This document shows positions 1 to 5,158 of a stretch of DNA of 5,409 bases, in pieces. How positions within the stretch are numbered: position 1 is the stretch's first letter; every line of letters starts with the position of its first letter. Made by a program: the position numbers and the translations under genes. The stretch is from UKL13-2 sp031394335 (GTDB lineage: Bacteria > Pseudomonadota > Gammaproteobacteria > Burkholderiales > Usitatibacteraceae). The notes beneath the pieces were generated by a model. It saw only the letters and a list, made by a program, of their open reading frames with translations. It was not told where the DNA came from and made no database searches. The stretch lies in contig JANMXS010000277.1 of the NCBI GenBank assembly GCA_031394335.1, forward strand, positions 1 to 5,409. Direction: 5' to 3'.

Positions 1-353
1 GCGCGCGCGACGTGCGCACCGGGGCGCGGCTCGGCCCACGGTGCGGCGTGCAGTCCTGCACTTGCGCCCAGCGTCATCAACTGGTGCCACGCCGGATGAA
101 ATTCGACTTCATCGCGGCGGTGACCATAGCGGTCATGGGTGAACAGCACCGGCAGATTGCGATTGGCAAGGTGGCCCAGCGTCATCACCGCCGACTCGCC
201 CAGCGTGGCGCCGAACGCGTGCAGCGCAGCGCTGGCCCAGGCCGCGCCGTTACGCTGAACGGCTTCTTGCAGCGCGCGGTCGGTGGCGTAGAGATTGTAG
301 TTTTCCAGCGGCGGCGGCTGGTTCTCGACTGCGTGGGTAGAAAAAGTTTGCAT
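1..353 (-). CDS. aidB: AidB-like acyl-CoA dehydrogenase family protein, N-terminal part (3' end beyond window)
   Basis: The minus-strand reading frame starts at the ATG complementary to 351-353 and stays open to the left edge (117 codons). The protein begins MQTFSTHAVENQPPPLENYN and continues with the pieces LANRNLPVL, THDRYGHRRDEVEFHPAWHQ and PGAHVARA. These match, in order, the start of E. coli AidB as I remember it (THTVFNQP, NLY, GRLAN, DDVRFHPAWH, GAFVARA). AidB is a cytoplasmic flavoprotein of the acyl-CoA dehydrogenase fold, induced in E. coli by alkylating agents through Ada. It binds DNA and is thought to limit alkylation damage; its physiological substrate is unsettled. The usual length is about 540 residues, so roughly four fifths, including the FAD-binding core, is missing here. 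The ribosome binding site is weak (GGGTGCC just upstream). No Ada box could be identified. The family call is strong; induction by alkylation in this organism is inference. Confidence 0.92.
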   Translation of the reverse strand, partial: MQTFSTHAVENQPPPLENYNLYATDRALQEAVQRNGAAWASAALHAFGATLGESAVMTLGHLANRNLPVLFTHDRYGHRRDEVEFHPAWHQLMTLGASAGLHAAPWAEPRPGAHVAR

Positions 354-733
354 GACGGCACCCGTTGGATTATTCCGAATGATCCCATTTTGAACCGGCA
401 AGCTATCGAAATGGAAGGGGCCGGCCATTCAGTTCGACACGCTTACTCATCATCAGCCCGCGCAGAACCCGTTAGTTTTTCTCGCCGGGATTCATCAGTT
501 CGTGTCCGCCGGCCGATCAAAGCAAGGTCGATTCAGCGGCGCGCATAACGTTGCATATTGCGGGCCATCCCCCGATTGCGGGATGCCGGTAAAAATTTGC
601 AATTTCCCACCCGACCTGGTGGGTCTGATCGCGCGCGATGCGTCTGTCACACCGTACTCATTCGCGTATTTTCAGAGGAGAAAAGGAGAAAATTTTCGCG
701 TTCGCGCGACAAATCCCTAAGGGTTTTTCCCAA

Positions 734-762
734 TTGACCGGCTTGTGCGTGAGTCCTAATCT
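734..762 (+). promoter_or_regulatory. Sigma70-type promoter for the protease gene
   Basis: A -35 box TTGACC (734-739, 5 of 6 consensus) is followed by an optimal 17-base spacer and a -10 box TAATCT (757-762, matching the first, second and last consensus positions). Transcription would begin near 769, giving a leader of about 35 bases before the ATG at 804. The leader contains the strong ribosome binding site. Seen by eye only; no scoring was possible. Confidence 0.55.
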
Positions 763-791
763 GCTTCCGATGTAACAGAGGGTCCATGTAT

Positions 792-799
792 GAGGAGGG
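792..799 (+). promoter_or_regulatory. Ribosome binding site deciding the protease start
   Basis: GAGGAGGG lies 4 to 5 bases before the ATG at 804 and is nearly complementary to the 16S rRNA tail. It sits inside the six extra codons that would follow the upstream in-frame ATG at 786. That makes 804 the likely start and 786 an unlikely one. Confidence 0.75.
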
Positions 800-803
800 T
801 GCG

Positions 804-3407
804 ATGAAAAACAAATTGTTTATCGAAGGCTGGCTCGGTTGTGAGGTCTTGCGGGCTCGCATGCTTTTGCTTGCCGTCTTGATGCTGGTACTCCCGGTTG
901 CGGGGTTCGCCAAGATGTACGAGGAGCCGAAAAGCTTCTCATTAAAGGGCGAATCTCCGGAGCAGATTCAGTACAAGATCCTGCCGAAAATCGATACCGA
1001 GCGCCTGCTGGCCGAAGATCGAGTGCGCGACAAGGATCCGCAGCGCCCAGGTCCCATGCGCTTCGCCGTTGCCGCAGAAGTTGCCTTTACGCTAAGCAAC
1101 GCCGGCACCTGGCAGACCGTGCCCGACGGGCGCCTGTGGCGTCTGCGTATCCAATCGCCGGGAGCCAAAAACCTGAACCTTGGCATCACCCGTTTCGATA
1201 TGCCCGAAGGGGCGAAGCTTTGGCTCTACGATCCGGCACGCAAACATGTGGAAGGTCCGTACACTTCCCGCAATCGCAGCCGCCTTGGCAGCCTTTGGAC
1301 GCCGGCGATCGAGGGCGATGAGATCACGGTCGAAGTTTTCGTGCCGGCCGGCGTTTCCGAGCCGGTCATAGAAATTGGCAAGGTCAACCGGGGATACCGG
1401 AGCCTTGATAAGGCGGGTCTCGGTGGTAGCGAAGGCGCCTGCAACAACGACGTAATCTGCGCGGTAGGCGATCCGTGGCGCAACCAGATACGCGCCGTGG
1501 GCGTCTACACCATCAGTGGAACCAGTATTTGCACGGGCACGCTGCTTAACAACACCGCGCTCGACTTCAAGCCGCTTTTTTTATCGGCAAATCATTGTGG
1601 CGTGGACAGCACTAATGACGCCACCGTCGTCGTCTATTGGAACTTTCAGTCGGCAACCTGCAGCACCGCCCACGTTGCCGGGTCCCTGGCCGACAACCAG
1701 ACCGGTTCCACTTTTCGTGCCAGTAGCGCACCCAGCGATTTCCTGCTTTTTGAACTCACCGCCGCGCCTGATGCCAGCTTCAACGTCTTCTATGCAGGTT
1801 GGGATGCAAGCGGCACTACGCCGCCGTCAACCGTTGGCATCCATCAGCCCAGGGGCGATGTAAAGGCGATCAGCTTCGACAACGGCGCGCCACAGACTAC
1901 GGCCTACAGTTCAACCACGCCCGATCCATCGGGAAACCATTGGCGGGTGCTGTGGAGCTCGGGCGTCACCGAAGGTGGCTCGTCCGGCTCATGTCTGTTT
2001 GCAACCGATACGCAACGTTGCGTGGGCCAACTACACGGCGGGCCTTCGGTCTGCGGCGGGGCGGACCTGCACGACTACTACGGAAAGCTGAACGTGAGTT
2101 GGACCGGCGGCGGTACGGCATCCACGCGCCTGAGTAACTGGCTCGATCCCGGGAGCACGGGCGCGATATCACTTGATGGTGATCCGCACATCACCACCGC
2201 CAACGGCATTCACTATGATTTCCAGGCCGCCGGCGAGTTTGTCTCTTTGCGCGACGCCACCGGTCTGGAAGTCCAGACGCGTCAAGCGGCCATCGCCACC
2301 ACGTTTAACCCCGGCCCCGATCCCTACGACGGTCTTGCCACTTGCGTGAGTCTCAACACGGCGGTTGCGGCGCGCGTGGGTAAACACCGGGTCACCTACC
2401 AGCCGAACCTCAGCGGGGTGCCGGATCCCAGCGGTCTGCAACTGCGCGTGGACGGCGTACCGATCACATTGGGTCCAGCCGGGCGCGACCTTGGCGGCGG
2501 CGGTCGCATCGCGAAAACGGCGGCGCCGGGCGGCCTTGAGATCAATTTTCCTGACCGGAGCGTCTTGTATGTAACGCCGGGCTGGTGGGCCAGCCAGAGC
2601 AAGTGGTACCTCAATGTCAGCGTCGCCCGCATCCCCTCCATGGATGGAATGATGGGCGCTGCGCCGGGCAGCCCCCGCACCCCAGCCTCGGGTGGAATTG
2701 CGGGCGCCATTGCGACGGGGAGTTGGTTGCCGGCACTCCCGGATGGGACCTCGATGGGGCCCATGCCGGGCGCGCTACACGATCGCTACGTCGACCTCTA
2801 CCAGAAGTTCGGTGAGGCATGGCGCGTGACCGACCAGACCAGCCTGTTCGACTACGCGCCGGGTAAGTCGACCGACACGTTCACCATGCGCAGCTGGCCA
2901 CCGGAGAATCCGCCGTGCCTTATCCCGGAAACAAAGCCCGTACGGCCAGTCGGCGAACTGGTCGCGCAGCGAGCTTGCCGACCTGTCACTGACGAGTACT
3001 CGCGCAAGAATTGCGTGTTCGACGTGAGGGTTACGGGCAACCCCGGCTTCGCCAGGACTTATGTGCTTAGTCACGGCATCCAGGCCAACTCGACCCGAAC
3101 CACGGTGAGCGATGACAAGGATCCCACCAGGGCCGAAGAACCCGTAACCTTCACCGCAACCGTGGCGCGAACCGCGTTGACCGGCAAAGGCGTTCCGACC
3201 GGGACGGTGCAGTTCATGCTCGACGGTAAAAATGTAGGCAGGCCGATCCGGCTCGATACGTTTGGCCAGGCGAGGTGGAAGACCCTGGGCCTCAAGCCCG
3301 GCAAGCATACGGTGTTGGCCGCCTATTCACCCAGCCAAGGCAGCGTTTTTCTGGCCAGCACCAGCGGTGGCCAAGGTCACATTGTCGTCACGGGTGATGG
3401 CAAATGA
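804..3407 (+). CDS. Secreted lysyl endopeptidase-type serine protease (S1, API-like) with VWD-type and C-terminal Ig-like domains
   Basis: This gene encodes 867 residues from the ATG at 804. Residues 1-36 form a signal peptide with a long n-region, a hydrophobic core MLLLAVLMLVLPVAGFA (20-36) and probable cleavage after Ala36. Residues 37-203 are a propeptide ending in Lys203. Residues 204 to about 455 match Achromobacter protease I (API): His264 (SANHC), Asp312 (SDFLLFEL) and Ser394 (GGSSGS) form the triad. Cys213, 219, 243, 265, 286 and 417 align with the six API disulfide cysteines. Asp424 and His411 align with API Asp225 and His210, which supports cleavage after lysine. From 459 a von Willebrand D-type domain begins (GDPHITTANGIHYDF). 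It is followed by a region with SLFDY and by conserved cysteines 705, 725 and 737. Residues about 763-862 form an Ig-like repeat of the bacterial Big_3_5 kind (VPTGTVQFMLDG, LKPGKHTVLAAY). It should be exported by Sec and mature by self-cleavage. It stands alone behind its own promoter. The protease call is firm; the roles of the tail domains are inference. Confidence 0.93.
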   Translation: MKNKLFIEGWLGCEVLRARMLLLAVLMLVLPVAGFAKMYEEPKSFSLKGESPEQIQYKILPKIDTERLLAEDRVRDKDPQRPGPMRFAVAAEVAFTLSNAGTWQTVPDGRLWRLRIQSPGAKNLNLGITRFDMPEGAKLWLYDPARKHVEGPYTSRNRSRLGSLWTPAIEGDEITVEVFVPAGVSEPVIEIGKVNRGYRSLDKAGLGGSEGACNNDVICAVGDPWRNQIRAVGVYTISGTSICTGTLLNNTALDFKPLFLSANHCGVDSTNDATVVVYWNFQSATCSTAHVAGSLADNQTGSTFRASSAPSDFLLFELTAAPDASFNVFYAGWDASGTTPPSTVGIHQPRGDVKAISFDNGAPQTTAYSSTTPDPSGNHWRVLWSSGVTEGGSSGSCLFATDTQRCVGQLHGGPSVCGGADLHDYYGKLNVSWTGGGTASTRLSNWLDPGSTGAISLDGDPHITTANGIHYDFQAAGEFVSLRDATGLEVQTRQAAIATTFNPGPDPYDGLATCVSLNTAVAARVGKHRVTYQPNLSGVPDPSGLQLRVDGVPITLGPAGRDLGGGGRIAKTAAPGGLEINFPDRSVLYVTPGWWASQSKWYLNVSVARIPSMDGMMGAAPGSPRTPASGGIAGAIATGSWLPALPDGTSMGPMPGALHDRYVDLYQKFGEAWRVTDQTSLFDYAPGKSTDTFTMRSWPPENPPCLIPETKPVRPVGELVAQRACRPVTDEYSRKNCVFDVRVTGNPGFARTYVLSHGIQANSTRTTVSDDKDPTRAEEPVTFTATVARTALTGKGVPTGTVQFMLDGKNVGRPIRLDTFGQARWKTLGLKPGKHTVLAAYSPSQGSVFLASTSGGQGHIVVTGDGK

Positions 3408-3422
3408 GTTGACGGAAGGATG

Positions 3423-3447
3423 GCCTGCGCCGGTCTGCGGCGCAGGC
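3423..3447. repeat. Perfect 10-bp hairpin, possible bidirectional terminator stem
   Basis: GCCTGCGCCG (3423-3432) pairs perfectly with CGGCGCAGGC (3438-3447) across the five-base loop GTCTG, 15 bases after the protease stop codon. The stem is very stable. Neither strand has a T-run after it, so it is not a classical intrinsic terminator. It could still protect the mRNA 3' end or stop transcription together with the T-rich hairpin downstream. Confidence 0.6.
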
Positions 3448-3500
3448 TGCGGGCCCAAGCGATGAGCCCGAAGCAAGTGAGTTCCAAGGGCGCAGGGACT

Positions 3501-3530
3501 GCCTGGAAGGTCAGGCTTGTATTCTTGTTT
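3501..3530 (+). terminator. Candidate intrinsic terminator of the protease gene
   Basis: GCCTG (3501-3505) and CAGGC (3512-3516) pair across the loop GAAGGT and are followed directly by the T-rich stretch TTGTATTCTTGTTT (3517-3530). The stem is only five base pairs and the T-run is interrupted, so it is weak alone. It works only in the plus direction, which suits the protease gene, about 95 bases after its stop. Confidence 0.4.
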
Positions 3531-3570
3531 GCGCCGACCAGGGAGTCTCTGCGCCGCAGCCAAGCCGACG

Positions 3571-4158
3571 CTAATCCGCCACCAGCGTCGCCTCAATCTC
3601 CGCAAACGTCTTGGCCACTTCGCTGGCCTCGATCGGCGCGCCGATCTGCTTCTCGATCTGCGAACGCGAAAAAATCCCGCACACATTGGTCTTGCCTTGC
3701 ACATCTTTGCTGGTCACCAGCGTGTGCTGGCGCCCGGTATCGCGCAGGCTGGCGATGATGTGCCCCACATTGGCGCGCGCAACTTCAGCTAGCGGAATGG
3801 CTTCGAGGCGATCAAACGGCGTCATCACGTCCGACACCAGGATTTCGCTGTGCTTGACGCGCCGCTCCTGGATGAAGCGCAGCGGCTTGTCACCGAGGAT
3901 ATCGGTGGCGGTGATCAGCCCCGCCAGGCTGTTGTCGGGGTTCAGCACCAGCAGCAGGCGCACGCCGCGCTGCACCATATAGCTATTGGCCGTCTCCATG
4001 GTGATATGCGGCTTGATGACGGCGGCGTGGATATGGCGCAGATCGGTCATGACTTCACTGGCAGGAGACTCCAGCGTGACATTTGGCGGCGCAGGCGGCC
4101 TGGAAACCGAAACGGTACCGTTCAGGCGATGTGCGGCGAGCGGGTGATAGTCACGCAT
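3571..4158 (-). CDS. Stand-alone tandem CBS domain protein
   Basis: The gene encodes 195 residues, with an ATG at 4156-4158 (minus strand) preceded at five bases by AAGGAG (complement of 4164-4169). After a proline-rich N-terminal segment of about 33 residues come two CBS repeats. CBS1 covers about 34-90 (SEVMT, GVRLLLVLNPDNSLAGLITATDILG) and CBS2 about 107-172 (LVSDVMTPFDRLEAIPLAEV, CGIFSRSQIEK). Such pairs usually bind adenine nucleotides in the cleft between repeats and act as energy or redox sensors. CBS1 keeps the ribose-contacting Thr83 and Asp86 of the G-x-x-T-x-x-D pattern. CBS2 has Ser164 but Gln167 where Asp is usual, so one site may be altered or lost. There is no catalytic domain, no signal peptide and no transmembrane segment, so it is cytoplasmic and its partner is unknown. 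It converges with the protease gene and diverges from the VOC gene. Confidence 0.88.
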   Translation of the reverse strand: MRDYHPLAAHRLNGTVSVSRPPAPPNVTLESPASEVMTDLRHIHAAVIKPHITMETANSYMVQRGVRLLLVLNPDNSLAGLITATDILGDKPLRFIQERRVKHSEILVSDVMTPFDRLEAIPLAEVARANVGHIIASLRDTGRQHTLVTSKDVQGKTNVCGIFSRSQIEKQIGAPIEASEVAKTFAEIEATLVAD

Positions 4159-4163
4159 ACAAG

Positions 4164-4169
4164 CTCCTT
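4164..4169 (-). promoter_or_regulatory. Ribosome binding site of the CBS gene
   Basis: The minus strand reads AAGGAG, CTTGT, ATG. This is a near-ideal Shine-Dalgarno element at a five-base spacing and fixes the start at 4158. Confidence 0.75.
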
Positions 4170-4330
4170 ATCGTGGTGAATACAGCAAATGGAAAGCAAG
4201 CGTCATGCCGTGGGCGAAATTCAGATTGATATCGGGCAGCCTGGTGATGTTGCTGGTCATCGCTGAAGGCGATCAATACCATTGCGTCAATAGGATAGTT
4301 TCTACCCGCAGGAGTTCCGTTTGTCGATAA

Positions 4331-4348
4331 TGTAAGTGTAAGTGTACG
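4331..4348. repeat. Short tandem hexamer repeat (TGTAAG, TGTAAG, TGTACG)
   Basis: Two exact copies and one copy with a single change stand head to tail, eight bases before the palindrome at 4356-4365. Together they resemble a small operator cluster between divergent genes. The regulator, if any, is unknown, and the short length makes chance possible. Confidence 0.5.
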
Positions 4349-4355
4349 TGCGTCG

Positions 4356-4365
4356 ACACATGTGT
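4356..4365. promoter_or_regulatory. 10-bp palindrome, possible operator
   Basis: ACACATGTGT is a perfect palindrome in the CBS/VOC divergent gap. Its placement suits a dimeric regulator site, but no regulator gene lies in the window and no family consensus is matched. The symmetry is directly visible; the function is a guess. Confidence 0.3.
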
Positions 4366-4401
4366 TTTGGGTCGCCGTGTTCATCGAAAGCGGCCTTGAA
4401 G

Positions 4402-4494
4402 GCATAATAAATTTTATGCAGATCGCCATTTGGCGCGCATTTCGAGGCAAAAATGCTCCGCAAGGCGCGCCAATGCTGGAGTTTCAATTTCCAG
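4402..4494 (+). repeat. Cluster of inverted repeats in the VOC gene leader
   Basis: Three inverted repeats follow one another. GCATAA/TTATGC (4402-4419) has a six-base loop. TTGGCGCGC/GCGCGCCAA (4430-4438 and 4465-4473) is a perfect 9-bp pair around 26 bases. CTGGA/TCCAG (4476-4494) has a nine-base loop. Inside the second, GCATTT/AAATGC (4437-4442 and 4451-4456) overlaps its left arm and would compete with it. If transcribed, this would be a folded 5' leader ending 27 bases before the ATG. Confidence 0.5.
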
Positions 4495-4520
4495 AATAGC
4501 AACGTCAAATCGCCACCACC

Positions 4521-4952
4521 ATGTTCAAAATCCGTGAAATTGACCATATCGTCCTGCGCGTCAGCGATCTGCAAGGCATGCTGGCTTTCTATTGCGATGC
4601 GCTGGGCTGCACCGTCGAACGGCGGCAGGACGAGATCGGCCTGGTGCAATTGCGTGCCGGGCGCTCGCTGGTCGATCTGGTTCCCGTCGCTGGAAAATTG
4701 GGTCGTGCCGGTGGCGCGGCGCCGGGTGTGGAAGGGCGCAATCTCGACCACGTTTGTTTTCGTATCGAGCCGTTTGATGAAGCGGTGATGCGCGCGCATC
4801 TCGCCGCCAAGGGTGTCGCGGCGGGTGAAACGGTCGCGCGCAATGGTGCTGAAGGCGAGGGGCCGTCGATTTACATCCATGATCCCGAGGGCAATATGGT
4901 TGAACTCAAGGGGCCGCCGTCGGCCCTGGACGGCATGCGCCAGAAGACATGA
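4521..4952 (+). CDS. VOC (glyoxalase/bleomycin-resistance fold) family protein
   Basis: The gene encodes 143 residues. The start IREIDHIVLRVSDLQGMLAF, the middle NLDHVCFRIEPFDEAV and the end YIHDPEGNMVELKGP are the three landmarks of a single-chain vicinal-oxygen-chelate protein built of two beta-alpha-beta-beta-beta modules. Candidate metal ligands are His9, His77 and Glu128; the fourth could lie around Asp52 in SLVDLVP. Family members include glyoxalase I, dioxygenases and antibiotic-binding proteins. The sequence does not show which applies, and the length is typical of small cytoplasmic VOC proteins. The ATG at 4521 is well supported because an in-frame TAG lies at 4497-4499 with no other start codon between. 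There is no Shine-Dalgarno sequence before it, only CACCACC. The gene has its own folded leader and lies about 200 bases before the next gene on the same strand. Confidence 0.9.
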   Translation: MFKIREIDHIVLRVSDLQGMLAFYCDALGCTVERRQDEIGLVQLRAGRSLVDLVPVAGKLGRAGGAAPGVEGRNLDHVCFRIEPFDEAVMRAHLAAKGVAAGETVARNGAEGEGPSIYIHDPEGNMVELKGPPSALDGMRQKT

Positions 4953-5158
4953 TGAGCGATGAGCGCCGGTAAAAAATCAGCCCGAAAAATGGCGGACGAA
5001 ACGCCGATCCGGGCGAGTGATAGCGCCTCCGGCTTGCCGGGGATCATTTATGCCGAGGCGCTGAAATACTGCTGCCACGCTGGCTTGCTATGCTCGCCCG
5101 CGAGGTTGAAAATCACACCACTGTCCGCACATAACATAGAAATCGGAGCAAACATTTC
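4953..5158. other. Intergenic region between the VOC gene and trhA
   Basis: This gap is about 200 bases. A weak hairpin CTCCGG/CCGGGG with loop CTTG (5027-5042, one G-U pair) is followed by ATCATTTA and could end VOC transcription poorly. A promoter candidate for the next gene lies at the right end. An open frame from 4959 runs through the gap but overlaps the trhA start and has no recognisable content. Confidence 0.5.
5106..5135 (+). promoter_or_regulatory. Candidate promoter of trhA
   Basis: TTGAAA (5106-5111, 5 of 6 consensus) is followed at 18 bases by CATAAC (5130-5135, 4 of 6, keeping the central ATAA). Transcription would start near 5142, only about 17 bases before the ATG, so the GGAG at 5145-5148 would lie at the extreme 5' end of the transcript. 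Confidence 0.4.

Larger units (their letters stand above)
354..803. other. Divergent intergenic region between aidB and the protease gene
   Basis: These 450 bases separate two genes that point away from each other, and I see no credible gene in them. The left part should hold the aidB promoter. The best candidate is AATAAT on the minus strand (complement of 369-374) with a poor -35 (complement of 391-396, 16-base spacer); this is too weak to list separately. Two small hairpins lie in the middle: CATCCC/GGGATG at 566-585, and CCCACC/GGTGGG at 606-623. At 696-709 there is a TCGCG/CGCGA stem with a TTCG loop. Purine-rich GAGGAG and AGGAG runs at 676-688 look like ribosome binding sites, but no start codon follows at a usable distance. 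The right end holds the protease promoter. Confidence 0.6.
3408..3570. other. Convergent intergenic region
   Basis: This short gap lies between the protease stop and the CBS gene stop, which face each other. It contains two candidate transcription-end structures (listed separately) and a third, loose inverted repeat, CGGGC/GCCCG, around 3449-3474. No gene is seen. Confidence 0.6.
4159..4520. other. Divergent intergenic region between the CBS gene and the VOC gene
   Basis: These 362 bases contain no convincing gene, although frames are open across parts of them. From left to right I see the CBS gene ribosome binding site, an unremarkable stretch to about 4320, a hexamer repeat (4331-4348), a 10-bp palindrome (4356-4365) and then a run of inverted repeats (4402-4494) leading to the VOC gene. 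No promoter with both good boxes was found for either gene. The best minus-strand hints are TTGACG (complement near 4278-4283) without a good -10, and a TATTCA close to the CBS start. The best plus-strand -10 is CATAAT (4403-4408) with a poor -35. Confidence 0.55.

Noticed and set aside
12..548. Long plus-strand open frame of 178 codons
   Set aside because: It lies opposite the AidB frame, which matches AidB piece by piece. The plus-strand translation is arginine-rich with no family resemblance.
713..727. CCCTAAGGG followed by TTTTT, resembling a terminator
   Set aside because: The stem would be only three base pairs with a three-base loop, and no plus-strand gene ends upstream.
786..803. 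Upstream ATG as the protease start
   Set aside because: No ribosome binding site precedes it, whereas GAGGAGGG sits just before the ATG at 804.
2775..3308. Minus-strand open frame of 177 codons inside the protease gene
   Set aside because: The plus-strand frame holds conserved cysteine and Ig-like segments. The opposite frame is a GC-rich shadow without recognisable motifs.
3453..3515. Possible continuation of the protease after its stop (a frameshifted tail or sorting signal)
   Set aside because: The other frames give arginine-rich sequence without a hydrophobic helix or sorting motif, and the Ig-like domain is already complete before the stop at 3407.
4151..4450. Minus-strand open frame of 99 codons in the divergent gap
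   Set aside because: It overlaps the CBS gene start and ribosome binding site, has odd composition (TLTLTLSTN from the hexamer repeat) and resembles no family.
4302..4880. Minus-strand open frame of 192 codons across the VOC gene
   Set aside because: It overlaps the clear VOC gene, and its N-terminal part is the antisense of VOC codons.
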